Both the position numbers and the translations under genes were made by a program. From Bacteroidales bacterium (GTDB lineage: Bacteria > Bacteroidota > Bacteroidia > Bacteroidales > P3), in the NCBI GenBank assembly GCA_017443265.1, contig JAFSOU010000100.1:1-34410 (forward strand): a stretch of DNA of 34,410 nucleotides, given 5' to 3'. The notes below the pieces were generated by a model. The model worked only from the letters and a program-made list of their open reading frames with translations. It was not told the DNA's origin and did not search any database. Below, in pieces: positions 6,547-15,466 of this stretch (positions are counted from its first letter, which is position 1; each line of letters begins with the position of its first letter).

Positions 6547-6562
6547 AAAAATCGTATTTTTG
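6531..6562 (+). promoter_or_regulatory. Promoter of the M6 protease gene
   Basis: The -7 box TATTTTTG (6555-6562) matches TAnnTTTG. A weak TTTT at 6531-6534 stands at the -33 distance with a 20-base spacer. The ATG is 22 bases after the box, leaving a very short A-rich leader. Confidence 0.6.
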
Positions 6563-6584
6563 CACTTCAAAAATTTTTAAAACA

Positions 6585-9500
6585 ATGAGAAAAATAATCA
6601 CTGCATCTCTTTTGCTGATGCTGCTTTTCGCGGGCAAAGCGTCCGCCGTGGAGGCCTACCCCCACAAAATCAAATACCCCCAACCCGACGGAAAAACCAT
6701 AGTAACCCTGACAATGCGCGGCGACGAACGTGTGAGTTGGGCAGAGACCGAAGACGGCTACACGTTGGTTTACAACTCACAAGGATATTTCGTTTACGCC
6801 ACTCGCGACCAGCGTGGCGACATGGTGCCGTCGCAATTTATAGCAACTGAAATCACCGCCCGTAGCGCCGAGGTGTCCGACTTTTTGGCACGCACCCCGA
6901 AATACCTGCGCTACAGCCGCTCGCAAATAAACGACATGCTCTCGATATGGAATTTCCGCGAAAGCAAAGCCAAAGCCCTGGAAAAGAGCAACACCACCGG
7001 AACAGTGCGCATACTTGTGATAATGATGCAATACCCCAACCGACCGTTTGCAAGAACACAACAGGAGATAAGCAATCTGTTCAACCAAGTGAACTACTCC
7101 GCAGGAAACGCCCGCGGCAGTGTGCACGACTACTACAACGAGGTATCGTACGGACAACTCAACCTTGTTGCCGACGTGGTAGGACCCTACACCTGCGACC
7201 ATAACTCCCGTTATTACGGCAAGCACGGCGAAGGATCCGCCGGCTCTTCGGCTCGCGGAAGCGAGTTCGCCACCGAGGCCTTGCAGAAAGCCAGTGCCGC
7301 TGGCGCCAACTTCTCCCGCTACGACAGCGACCACGACGGCGCCGTGGACTGCGTGCATATCATCTTCGCCGGCTTCGGTCAGGAATCGGGCGGTGGCGAC
7401 AGCGTGATATGGTCGCACAAATGGTCGGCATCGCAGCGTGTGGTGAACAACAACACATACGCCCAAACATATTCTTGCTCCCCCGAGCTGTCGGGCAATG
7501 CAGGCAACAACTCCACCAACAAGATGTGCCACATAGGCGTGCCCTGCCACGAGATAGGCCACGTGCTCGGAGCCCCCGACTTCTACGATATCGACTACGC
7601 CGAGAATGGACAGTACCCCGGTATGGGCAACTGGGACATTATGGCCGGCGGCAGCTGGAACGGCACCTCTCACGAGGGTGGCAACTCCCCCGCTCATCAC
7701 AACGCCTACACCAAAGCTTATATCTACCACTGGGTAAACCCCGTAGTACTTTCGGGCTACGACACAATCACTCTACAGCCGGTGAAATCCGACTCCAACT
7801 CGTATTACCGCATCAACACAGCCACCCCCAACGAATTCTACCTTATCGACAACCGCCAGAAAATGGGCTACGACACCGCCATCCCAGGACACGGACTGAT
7901 GTTCTACCACGTGCATAGTGCCATTAACCCACAATCCAACGCCGGCGTAAACTACACCCATCCGCAAAAGCTCTATCCTGTTTGTGCCACAGCAACCGCC
8001 AAAGTCCCCTACGACTCCGCATCATACGGCGATATAAATAGCGCAAACTGCCCATTCCCAGGACACGGCAGCCGCACCTCGTTCACCGACTACACCACTC
8101 CCAGCACCCAGTCGTGGGCACGAGAATACAGCTATATGCCCATACGACAGATAACCGAAAACACCAGCAACCATACCGTTACTTTCATATACGGTTACCC
8201 GACCAACCCCAACTGCAACGCACCTACAAATGTGCACATCGACGCTATCACCGACGACTATGTGGAACTTAGCTGGAACAACAACAGCAGCGCCACTGTT
8301 TGGGAAATACAATACTGCCGCTCGGGTCTCGACCCTTCGGTGGCAAGCAATATGCGTAAAATAAGGAACATAACCAACACCACCTACCGCATCAACGGCC
8401 TTCCCGTAAACGACACTCTTTATGATTTCTACGTGCGTGCTATCTGCGGAGCCGGCGACACCAGCGCATGGAGTCTTTCAAATGCCACATCGCAAATTAA
8501 AATGCCTACGTCTGGCAGGGATTCCATAAAAGCCTGCGGCATACACATCTACGACAACGGAGGTTCTAACAACAACTACATCGAAGGCACCAATTCCATA
8601 CTTGTGGTGAAAGCAGCACATCCAAAAGCCAAAGTGAACATTAGCGGCATACTCAACCACGAGGACTACGACCCGATGTTTGTCTTCGACGGCGAAGACA
8701 CCTCCGGCACGCTGCTGCACCAATATTTTAGCAATTCACCCTCCGGTGCAATTGTAAACGACACCGTGAACGACACCTCCCTCTCCGGAGCTCTCACCAT
8801 CTTTTTTGCATCCGATCCTTACGTTTCGGGCCGCGGCTTCGACTTCCTCGTCACCTGCATCGATACCGCCGACTGCAGCGAACTGCCAGTACCTTACAGC
8901 GAGGACTTTGCCAACTATACTTCTGCTACAGCCACCGCAGAGGGTGGAGCCACCCCACGTTGCTGGACCACATATTCGTCCACAACAACAACATCCTCGC
9001 CCGCAGGATGGAATCCCCACGTTTGTAACTCAGCCAACTACTCGCCATACGCTTCTCAGAGCAACAAATACCTTGTGATGGCAGTAAAACGAGGCACATC
9101 GTCAAACCGTGCCTACGCCATACTCCCCGGCTTCGACGACACCTTAACCAAATGCAAGATTTCCTTCAAAGTAAGGATGGGTGGTTCTGGAGTTTCGGCA
9201 AGCACCGATAAATTGCAACTCGGCTATGTAGCCAACTACACCGGAAGCAAAGCAACCGACACTGTGTTCACTCCTCTTACCACAATAAGCCATACAACAA
9301 CAGGAAACTCAACCGCCCCAACAGCCAATGAAAGAGTTGTTTCCTTGAACAGTTACAACATACCCGACACTGCACGTCTGGCTTTCCGCTGGATGACAAC
9401 AAGAACTTCCGGTACGAGCACTTACTATTGCGGCATCGACGATATCAATGTTACGTCGTGCGAAGGCAGCTCGCAACAGGACGTGTTCACCTGCGACAGC

Positions 9501-10565
9501 ACCTACACGTGGAACCTGAACGGACAGACCTACAGCAACGACACCGTTGTTACATACCGCATTTCGGGAGCATCGGCAACCGGATGCGACAGCCTGGTTC
9601 ATCTTAACCTTACATTCCGCCACCACACTTCGGCCATCGACAGCATAATAGCTTGCCGTAGCTACACTTGGATAAACGACACCACATACACCTCAAGCAA
9701 CTACACCGCCGTGCACCGCATCACCAACACCATGGGGTGCGACAGCATCATTTACCTGAAACTTACCATCCAGAACGACACAAACGTTATCGACTCTGTG
9801 GTGGCATGCGGCAGCTCCTACACTTGGATCGACAGCGTTACCTACACCTCCAACACCAACACCCCGACCTATACCTACACAACATCTACCGGCTGCGACA
9901 GCACCATACACCTGCACCTCACTTTCGCCACCGCCACCTACGGCGTTGACACGGTGATAGCCTGCGACTCCATCACATGGATAAACGGAACAACCTATCG
10001 TGCATCCACCTCTATACCGCGCTGCACCATCGTCAATGCAATGGGTTGCGACAGCATCGTACAACTGCGTCTTACCATCAAACGCAAACCCACCAACCTG
10101 CAGGTTTCCGCCGACCGCACCACTATCGACGCTGGTGACAGCGTTACACTCACAGCCTCTGGTGCCGTGAGCTACCTGTGGTCCACCGGAAGCACCAACA
10201 ACCCCATTGTTGAATTCCCGAGAACGACAACCGAATACTCCGTGATAGGCATCAACGCCAACTCGCCAAATTGTATGGACACCGTCTCGGTGATAATAAC
10301 GGTGAACGCCGGCATCAACAACGCCGACGCTTTCAAACTTAGCGTTTACCCCAACCCGGCACAGCATTACATCACCGTGGAAGGCGACAACCTAAGCCAG
10401 ATACTTATCTACAACTCTGTGGGACAGTGCGTTGCAAAACAGACAGCCATCAACGGCAAGAACAACATCTCCATCGAAGAGCTTGCCGACGGCATCTACA
10501 CCCTGCAAGTGCTCAACACAGCGGGCGAAAAAATCGTCAGGACTTTTGTGATACACCGCAACTAA
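6585..10565 (+). CDS. T9SS-secreted M6-family metalloprotease, multidomain
   Basis: The 1326 residues begin with a signal peptide (about 1-21, ending GKASA). A propeptide-like N-terminus follows (YPHKIKYPQPDG...), then an M6 (immune-inhibitor-A-like) peptidase domain. The zinc motif HEIGHVLGAPD places H322, H326 and D332 as metal ligands and E323 as catalytic base. Downstream I see a fibronectin type III domain at about 541-635, a CUB-like beta domain at about 641-755, and a MAM/jelly-roll-like domain at about 766-960 ending GIDDINVTSCEG. Four tandem repeats of about 50 residues follow at 965-1166, each with CDS-x-TW near the start and GCDS near the end. An Ig-like or PKD-like stretch comes next, then a C-terminal T9SS type A sorting domain from about 1249 (LSVYPNPAQ). 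It is likely exported and anchored or released at the cell surface to cleave host or dietary protein. A terminator follows. Confidence 0.92.
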   Translation: MRKIITASLLLMLLFAGKASAVEAYPHKIKYPQPDGKTIVTLTMRGDERVSWAETEDGYTLVYNSQGYFVYATRDQRGDMVPSQFIATEITARSAEVSDFLARTPKYLRYSRSQINDMLSIWNFRESKAKALEKSNTTGTVRILVIMMQYPNRPFARTQQEISNLFNQVNYSAGNARGSVHDYYNEVSYGQLNLVADVVGPYTCDHNSRYYGKHGEGSAGSSARGSEFATEALQKASAAGANFSRYDSDHDGAVDCVHIIFAGFGQESGGGDSVIWSHKWSASQRVVNNNTYAQTYSCSPELSGNAGNNSTNKMCHIGVPCHEIGHVLGAPDFYDIDYAENGQYPGMGNWDIMAGGSWNGTSHEGGNSPAHHNAYTKAYIYHWVNPVVLSGYDTITLQPVKSDSNSYYRINTATPNEFYLIDNRQKMGYDTAIPGHGLMFYHVHSAINPQSNAGVNYTHPQKLYPVCATATAKVPYDSASYGDINSANCPFPGHGSRTSFTDYTTPSTQSWAREYSYMPIRQITENTSNHTVTFIYGYPTNPNCNAPTNVHIDAITDDYVELSWNNNSSATVWEIQYCRSGLDPSVASNMRKIRNITNTTYRINGLPVNDTLYDFYVRAICGAGDTSAWSLSNATSQIKMPTSGRDSIKACGIHIYDNGGSNNNYIEGTNSILVVKAAHPKAKVNISGILNHEDYDPMFVFDGEDTSGTLLHQYFSNSPSGAIVNDTVNDTSLSGALTIFFASDPYVSGRGFDFLVTCIDTADCSELPVPYSEDFANYTSATATAEGGATPRCWTTYSSTTTTSSPAGWNPHVCNSANYSPYASQSNKYLVMAVKRGTSSNRAYAILPGFDDTLTKCKISFKVRMGGSGVSASTDKLQLGYVANYTGSKATDTVFTPLTTISHTTTGNSTAPTANERVVSLNSYNIPDTARLAFRWMTTRTSGTSTYYCGIDDINVTSCEGSSQQDVFTCDSTYTWNLNGQTYSNDTVVTYRISGASATGCDSLVHLNLTFRHHTSAIDSIIACRSYTWINDTTYTSSNYTAVHRITNTMGCDSIIYLKLTIQNDTNVIDSVVACGSSYTWIDSVTYTSNTNTPTYTYTTSTGCDSTIHLHLTFATATYGVDTVIACDSITWINGTTYRASTSIPRCTIVNAMGCDSIVQLRLTIKRKPTNLQVSADRTTIDAGDSVTLTASGAVSYLWSTGSTNNPIVEFPRTTTEYSVIGINANSPNCMDTVSVIITVNAGINNADAFKLSVYPNPAQHYITVEGDNLSQILIYNSVGQCVAKQTAINGKNNISIEELADGIYTLQVLNTAGEKIVRTFVIHRN

Positions 10566-10582
10566 TACGGACAACCGAACAA

Positions 10583-10622
10583 ACGGCGGGACTGGAAAAC
10601 TCACAGCCCCGCTGTTTTTTTT
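10583..10622 (+). terminator. Intrinsic terminator after the M6 protease gene
   Basis: ACGGCGGG (10583-10590) pairs with CCCGCTGT (10608-10615), with one G-U wobble, around a 17-base loop and is followed by a T8-9 tract. It ends only 16 bases before the ABC exporter start codon. Confidence 0.75.
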
Positions 10623-10638
10623 AAAAAACAACGATTGG

Positions 10639-12471
10639 ATGAAAAACGACAACACCACCTCTCCTACCCAGTCGAAAATGGGCATTGGCGGACTTATACG
10701 CAAGTTGCTGCCCTTTGTGCTGCCCTATCGCTGGCTGCTGATAATAACCCTCACCCTCACTTTCGTGGGTTCGCTTATGGCTCAGGTAAACGCCATTGTC
10801 CTCGACCGCACCGTGGACAAAATCAACGAGTTGCTGCATATCGACGGCGGTTTTTCGTGGGCCACAGCGGCAAGGGTTCTGCTTATAGTCAGCGTCGTAT
10901 TGCTCGGCAAAGAGCTGCTGTCGGCGCTGATAACCTTCGGGCAAAGGCTTTTCGGCGAAAAAATACGTATCAACGTCAGCCGCGACCTGTCGCTGAAAGT
11001 GGTGGACCGCATACTGTCGTTCCGTATGGCTTTCTTCTCCACCGAAGGCAACGAAACCGGCAAACTGCAATCGAAAATCGACCGCGGCATAATGAGCCTC
11101 AGCAACACAGTGAAAAATTTCTTTATCGACATAATCCCTCTGTTCACCAGCGCCATATTGGCTTTGTGCCTTATGTTTGCGGCCAACGTTTACGTGGGAC
11201 TTGTGGCGTTGTGCATAGTTCCTCTGTATTTCATCATCACAGCTTGGCAGGCGCGCAGGCTGAAAGGATGGCGGCACAAAGTGTTCGGCACCCATCAGGC
11301 TCTGAACAACGGCATAATGAACATCATCGAAAGCATTGCCGTTATAAAATCGTTCAACCGCGAGGAGCTGGAAAGCCACCGGCAGGCAATGCTACAGGAA
11401 CAGTCCACCCAACAGCAGATGGAAACCCGCAAGACATCCTTCCTGTTCGAAGGTGGCAAGACTTTCGTGGAACAAATCGGCACCGTGCTTATCATCATCC
11501 TCACCGCATATCTGGTACTTACCGACTACCCGGGCATGACAATAGGTAAGATAATGTATCACGTGCTGCTTTTCAGCAACGTGAGCGCCCCCATCCGTCA
11601 GCTGCACCGCATATACGACGACCTCAACGACGCCCTTATCTACGCCGAGAGTTTCTTCGGAATACTCGACGCCGACAACGAGGTGGAACAGAGCGGACAA
11701 CACCGTCCCGACAAGGTGGAAGGTCTTTTCGAACTGAAAAACGTCGAATTCACCTACGGCAACGGCACACATGCCATACGCAATATGTCGATGACCATAC
11801 GTCCCAACCAAACCACCGCCCTTGTGGGACTGAGCGGCGCCGGAAAAAGCACCGTGGTAAACCTTCTCGACAAATTCTACATCCCCGACAGCGGCAGCAT
11901 CACCCTCGACGGAGTACCTCTGCAACAATGGGACACGCAGGTTCTGCGCAACAACATCGGCCTTGTGCTGCAGAAAAACCATATCTTCAGCGGAACCATA
12001 GAGGAGAACATACGCTACGGCAAGCCCCAAGCCTCGTTCGACGAGGTGGTACATGCCGCACAGCAGGCATATATCTACGACCAGATTATGGAACTGCCCG
12101 ACAAGTTCCAATCCAACGCACTGCAGCTGAGCGGCGGACAGCAGCAACGCATAGCCATAGCACGTATGTTTCTCAAAAATCCCCCCATCATATTTCTCGA
12201 CGAACCCACCGCCAGCCTCGACGCCATCGCCACCGAGCAGATAAAAGCCTCCATCGACGCCATAAAGAAAAACCGCACCGTCATCGTCATCTCGCACAAC
12301 ATAGGACAAATTATCGACTCCGACTACCTATACGTGCTGCAAACCGGCCATGTGGAGCAGAGCGGCATACCCGACGATGTGTACCGCAGCGGCGGACTAT
12401 ACAAAGAAATCCTCGACGCCAGCGCCCGAAGCATGAACGCCGACAAAATTGTGCATACTATAGAAAAATAG
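10639..12471 (+). CDS. ABC transporter, fused permease and ATP-binding domains (exporter type)
   Basis: The 610 residues form a half-transporter of the MsbA/LmrA exporter type that would act as a homodimer in the inner membrane. Residues about 20-340 are the six-helix transmembrane domain. The nucleotide-binding domain starts near 365 (FELKNVEFTYGNG). It has Walker A GLSGAGKST at 397-405, the signature LSGGQQQR at 497-504, Walker B FLDEP at 519-523 and a switch histidine in VIVISHN. The C-terminal tail ends in a charged segment. Substrate cannot be told from sequence; lipid, peptide or drug export are all possible. It follows the M6 protease on the same strand, but a strong terminator lies between them. 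I found no convincing promoter in the 16 bases after that terminator. Confidence 0.9.
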   Translation: MKNDNTTSPTQSKMGIGGLIRKLLPFVLPYRWLLIITLTLTFVGSLMAQVNAIVLDRTVDKINELLHIDGGFSWATAARVLLIVSVVLLGKELLSALITFGQRLFGEKIRINVSRDLSLKVVDRILSFRMAFFSTEGNETGKLQSKIDRGIMSLSNTVKNFFIDIIPLFTSAILALCLMFAANVYVGLVALCIVPLYFIITAWQARRLKGWRHKVFGTHQALNNGIMNIIESIAVIKSFNREELESHRQAMLQEQSTQQQMETRKTSFLFEGGKTFVEQIGTVLIIILTAYLVLTDYPGMTIGKIMYHVLLFSNVSAPIRQLHRIYDDLNDALIYAESFFGILDADNEVEQSGQHRPDKVEGLFELKNVEFTYGNGTHAIRNMSMTIRPNQTTALVGLSGAGKSTVVNLLDKFYIPDSGSITLDGVPLQQWDTQVLRNNIGLVLQKNHIFSGTIEENIRYGKPQASFDEVVHAAQQAYIYDQIMELPDKFQSNALQLSGGQQQRIAIARMFLKNPPIIFLDEPTASLDAIATEQIKASIDAIKKNRTVIVISHNIGQIIDSDYLYVLQTGHVEQSGIPDDVYRSGGLYKEILDASARSMNADKIVHTIEK

Positions 12472-12669
12472 TTTTATCTATTATTTCGTCAAAAAATTGG
12501 TAGGGAACAAAAAAGAACAATTAAACAGCTAAACACTCTACAACCTTTAGCCTATGCCAAAAGCAGTACTTCAACAATCTTTTTCACAGGTCACTCAAAA
12601 TTCCACAGCCCTTAGACTTTCAACCTAGGACTTAAACCAATTCTCAACAATTAAACTACCAATGCGAAA

Positions 12670-12717
12670 ATCTGATTTTCCGACCATCCGATTATCTGAA
12701 TATCTGAATGTCCGAAA
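12670..12717. repeat. Degenerate octamer tandem repeat, consensus ATCYGAWT
   Basis: Six consecutive 8-base units run without gaps: ATCTGATT, TTCCGACC, ATCCGATT, ATCTGAAT, ATCTGAAT and GTCCGAAA. A seventh begins with ATCT. Two adjacent units are identical and the others differ at one to four positions. It ends about 29 bases before the putative pyrH -7 box. Confidence 0.6.
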
Positions 12718-12745
12718 ATCTCTTCCTCTTTTCACAAAAATTTCG

Positions 12746-12753
12746 TACCTTTG
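12746..12753 (+). promoter_or_regulatory. Putative -7 box of the pyrH promoter
   Basis: TACCTTTG matches TAnnTTTG, 65 bases before the pyrH start codon. The -33 region (about 12722-12727) is pyrimidine-rich and lacks TTTG, so the call rests on the -7 element. Confidence 0.5.
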
Positions 12754-12817
12754 TAAAGTGATATTAAATCACCGAAAACAACAAACCCTTGTTTTACAGT
12801 AAAATACGCAAAAATAG

Positions 12818-13522
12818 ATGAAATACAACCGAATACTTTTAAAACTCAGCGGCGAATCGCTGATGGGCAAACAGAGCTACGGCATAGCCCCCGAAATGCT
12901 CGAACAATACTCCCGCGACATCAAGACCGTGGTGGAAAAAGGCGTTGAGGTGGCCATAGTGATAGGCGGAGGCAACATATTCCGCGGCCTCAGCGGTGCC
13001 GCCAAAGGCATGGACCGCGTGCAGGGCGACTACATGGGCATGCTCGCCACCCTAATCAACAGCATGGCCCTGCAGGCCGAGCTGGAGAAACAAGGCCTCA
13101 AAACCGAGCTCCTCTCCGGACTGGCCATCGAGCCCATCTGCCGCGAGATGAGCCGTCGCCGCGCCATCGAGGCCATGGGCGAGGGACGAGTGGTAATCAT
13201 CGGCGGCGGAAGCGGCAACCCCTTCTTCACCACCGACACCGCCTCGGCCCTGCGCGCTGTGGAGATAAAAGCCTACGCCATACTCAAAGGCACCCGCGTG
13301 GACGGCATCTACACCGCCGACCCCGAAAAAGACCCCTCGGCAACCAAGTTCACCACCCTCTCCTTTGCCGAAGCAATGGCAAAAAAACTCAAAGTGATGG
13401 ACCTCACCGCTTTCGCACTCTGCGAGGAAAACAACCTGCCCATCTACGTTTTCGACATGAACACCCCAGGCAACCTGCTCAAAGTAGTCGAAGGCCAACC
13501 CATCGGCACCGAAGTAAAATAA
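12818..13522 (+). CDS. pyrH: UMP kinase
   Basis: This cytoplasmic enzyme phosphorylates UMP to UDP with ATP in de novo pyrimidine synthesis. The 234-residue length is normal for the bacterial hexameric UMP kinase of the amino-acid-kinase family. Visible motifs are KLSGESLMG (9-17, ATP phosphate binding), GGGNIFRG (50-57), GSGNPFFTTDTASALRA for UMP and transition-state contacts, and KGTRVDGIYTADP near the ATP site. The start codon follows an A-rich leader typical of the phylum. The phosphate acyltransferase gene follows after 45 bases without a terminator, so the two may be co-transcribed. Allosteric control by GTP and UTP is known for the family but cannot be read here. Confidence 0.97.
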   Translation: MKYNRILLKLSGESLMGKQSYGIAPEMLEQYSRDIKTVVEKGVEVAIVIGGGNIFRGLSGAAKGMDRVQGDYMGMLATLINSMALQAELEKQGLKTELLSGLAIEPICREMSRRRAIEAMGEGRVVIIGGGSGNPFFTTDTASALRAVEIKAYAILKGTRVDGIYTADPEKDPSATKFTTLSFAEAMAKKLKVMDLTAFALCEENNLPIYVFDMNTPGNLLKVVEGQPIGTEVK

Positions 13523-13567
13523 CAACGCAAATAACTTATTATCAAATAAATAAAACACAATAACAAT

Positions 13568-14476
13568 ATGATTACCAAATTAGACGACGTTTTGGCTCTG
13601 GCCAAATCGAAAGGCAAAAAAAGACTTGTGGCCGCCTACGCAAACGACGCCCACACCATCGAAGCAGTTTACAACGCTATCAAGGCCGGCATCGTTGACG
13701 CTACCCTCGTCGGCGACGAAGCCACTATCAAAAACGTATGTGCCGAACACGGTTTCGACGCATCGGCGTTCAAAATAGTGCAGGAAGCCGACGAAACCAA
13801 AGCCGGCGTGGTGGCCGTGGGCCTCATCAACAAAGGCGAAGGCGATTTCCTGATGAAAGGCCTCCTCAGCACCGACAAATACATGCGTGCCATACTTAAC
13901 AAAGAAACCGGCCTTATGCCCGGCAAAAAGAACGACATGCTTACACACATCGCCGTGTTCGAAGTTCCTTCGTACCACAAACTGCTCATCGCCAGCGACG
14001 TGGCCATCGTCCCCGCTCCCGACATGAAACAGAAACAGGCTATCCTCGGATACCTCGTTAGCACAGCCAAATCGCTGGAAATTGCTAAACCCAAAGTGGC
14101 CGTTCTTGCCGCCACCGAACAGGTGTCCACCGGCATGCCCGCTTGCGTTGAGGCTGCCATCATCTCCAAAATGGGCGACCGCGGACAGATAAAAGGTGCC
14201 TTGGTTGACGGTCCTCTGGCCCTCGACGTGGCTATCGACAAAGAGAGTGCTCAGATTAAGAAACTCACCGGCGAAGTGGCCGGCGACGCCGACTGTCTGC
14301 TCTTCCCCAACATCGAATCGGGCAACGTTTTCTACAAAACTTGCACCAAATTTGCCGGCGCCGAACTCGGTTGCATGGTGGTTGGAGCCAAAGTTCCCTG
14401 CGTGCTCACCTCGCGCGGCGACACAGCCAAGACCAAGCTGTACTCCATAGCTCTGGCTTCGCTGCAATGCAAATAA
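13568..14476 (+). CDS. ptb: Phosphate butyryltransferase-like phosphate acyltransferase
   Basis: The 302 residues match the short PTA/PTB class. These enzymes interconvert an acyl-CoA and an acyl phosphate, here most likely butyryl-CoA or a branched-chain acyl-CoA. Recognisable family stretches are EGDFLMKGLLST, SDVAIVPAPDMKQK, GALVDGPLALDVAI, ADCLLFPNIESGNVFYK and TSRGDTAKTK near the C-terminus. The length fits phosphate butyryltransferase rather than the longer phosphotransacetylase with its extra domains. The usual partner butyrate kinase (buk) is not adjacent here; the next gene encodes an unrelated secreted protein after a terminator. The natural acyl substrate therefore remains open, and acetyl or branched-chain substrates are possible. 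It may share a transcript with pyrH. Confidence 0.85.
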   Translation: MITKLDDVLALAKSKGKKRLVAAYANDAHTIEAVYNAIKAGIVDATLVGDEATIKNVCAEHGFDASAFKIVQEADETKAGVVAVGLINKGEGDFLMKGLLSTDKYMRAILNKETGLMPGKKNDMLTHIAVFEVPSYHKLLIASDVAIVPAPDMKQKQAILGYLVSTAKSLEIAKPKVAVLAATEQVSTGMPACVEAAIISKMGDRGQIKGALVDGPLALDVAIDKESAQIKKLTGEVAGDADCLLFPNIESGNVFYKTCTKFAGAELGCMVVGAKVPCVLTSRGDTAKTKLYSIALASLQCK

Positions 14477-14492
14477 TAAAACCTTAAACAAC

Positions 14493-14533
14493 AAAAAGCG
14501 GTGGCTGTCACGCCGATGGCCATCGCTTTTTTT
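14493..14533 (+). terminator. Intrinsic terminator after the phosphate acyltransferase gene
   Basis: AAAAAGCGGTGGC (14493-14505) pairs with GCCATCGCTTTTT (14519-14531), with one G-U wobble, and a T7 tract runs through 14533. The next gene's possible start codons lie 13 or 25 bases further on. Confidence 0.8.
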
Positions 14534-14558
14534 GAACATCATAAAAATGAATATTATT

Positions 14559-15098
14559 ATGAAATACAACAAGTTATTTATCATTCTGCTTGCTATTTTC
14601 ACCTTAAACACCACCTCTTTTGCCAGCGAAGTGCTTATAAAAACGGTGAAAATCCACAAGGAGAACGGCAAAAGACACTTTTTCGGACTTACACGTCCGC
14701 AATACAACATCGCCAATGTCAGCGAAATGCTTATTCCCGCCAAGGACGGCGAAAGGGATTTCACTTTCCGCAACGTGGAGATGGAATTCAAAAACCCCGG
14801 ACGCGAGAAATGCGACGTGGAGTGTGCAGAAGATTATGTATATGGCTATAACAGCCTGAAAGTAAGCGAAAAGAACTTCGACTTAGTTATAAACAGTCTG
14901 CTGAAAAAGATAGACCGTCTGCTGAAAAAAGGGCAGTCGTCGGGTACCTATAACGAGGAGATGACGGTGGAGGCGGGCGGCATTGAAATGAAATTCCGCT
15001 TTTTGGCCGAATGGGAAAACGGCAACGAAAATGGCGACGCCGACATCTTTATCAAAGTGTGGGACATCTCGGATTTCGGCAACAAAGACACCAAGTAA
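14559..15098 (+). CDS. Small secreted protein of unknown function
   Basis: I place the start at the ATG at 14559 because it gives a compact signal peptide (MKYNKLFIILLAIFTLNTTSFA), cleaved near ASFA. An ATG at 14547 would add four residues, and an in-frame TTG at 14532 lies inside the preceding terminator. The mature part, about 157 residues, is hydrophilic and charged. It has a lysine-rich helix (LINSLLKKIDRLLKKGQ type) at about residues 115-135 and a beta-rich end (EMTVEAGGIEMKFRFLAEW). I recognise no family and no catalytic motif, so only periplasmic or outer-membrane location can be inferred. It leads a closely spaced run with the PAS gene (26 bases), ribD (38 bases) and the yigZ-like gene (overlap). 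Confidence 0.7.
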   Translation: MKYNKLFIILLAIFTLNTTSFASEVLIKTVKIHKENGKRHFFGLTRPQYNIANVSEMLIPAKDGERDFTFRNVEMEFKNPGREKCDVECAEDYVYGYNSLKVSEKNFDLVINSLLKKIDRLLKKGQSSGTYNEEMTVEAGGIEMKFRFLAEWENGNENGDADIFIKVWDISDFGNKDTK

Positions 15099-15124
15099 CA
15101 CAAAACAATTAAAACAGAAAAATC

Positions 15125-15466
15125 ATGAATTACCTTGAAGAACTCAACGTGGCCATTACAGTGTGCGACACCGAAGGCAACATATTGGATATGAACGCTA
15201 AATCCGCCAAGACTTTCGAAAAATCGGGCGGCAAGGACCTTATCGGGGGCAACCTGCTCAACTGCCATCCCGAACCGGCACGCTCCAAACTTATCGACAT
15301 GCTGCACAACCCGCGCACCAACGCCTACACCATCGAGAAAAACGGCGTAAAAAAACTCATCTACCAGACTCCATGGTACGACAACGGCGTTTTCGGCGGA
15401 CTTGTGGAACTTTCGATGGAAATACCCTTCGAAATGCCCCACTACGTGCGTAAACCGCAACAATAA
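15125..15466 (+). CDS. Stand-alone PAS-domain protein
   Basis: The 113 residues are essentially one PAS domain. NVAITVCDTEGNILDMNAKSAKTF covers the first strands and helix, the middle has GKDLIGGNLLNCHPEPARSKLIDML, and the end is TPWYDNGVFGGLVELSMEIP. There is no kinase, cyclase or DNA-binding domain attached, and no signal peptide, so it is cytoplasmic. PAS domains sense small molecules, haem, flavin or redox state and often act through partner proteins. The cysteine in LLNCHPE is a possible redox or ligand residue, but this is speculation. Its position immediately upstream of ribD invites a flavin connection that the sequence does not prove. Confidence 0.75.
   Translation: MNYLEELNVAITVCDTEGNILDMNAKSAKTFEKSGGKDLIGGNLLNCHPEPARSKLIDMLHNPRTNAYTIEKNGVKKLIYQTPWYDNGVFGGLVELSMEIPFEMPHYVRKPQQ

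Larger units (their letters stand above)
12472..12817 (+). other. 346-base intergenic region with degenerate repeats and pyrH leader
   Basis: No coding frame is supported here. The left part (about 12530-12630) contains related pyrimidine-rich phrases such as CAACCTTTAGCC, CAGCCCTTAGAC and CTTTCAACCTAGG. An octamer tandem repeat follows at 12670-12717, then a -7 box and a leader with two small hairpins. The hairpins are GTGAT/ATCAC at 12758-12772 and AAAACAA/TTGTTTT at 12775-12795. No clear terminator for the ABC exporter gene was found. Confidence 0.5.

Noticed and set aside
12670..12717. CRISPR-like array
   Set aside because: The units are 8 bases long with no spacers and no cas genes nearby, so this is a simple degenerate tandem repeat.
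13580..14791. 403-codon minus-strand frame across the phosphate acyltransferase gene
   Set aside because: It overlaps a recognised enzyme, its terminator and the next gene's signal peptide; the translation resembles no family.
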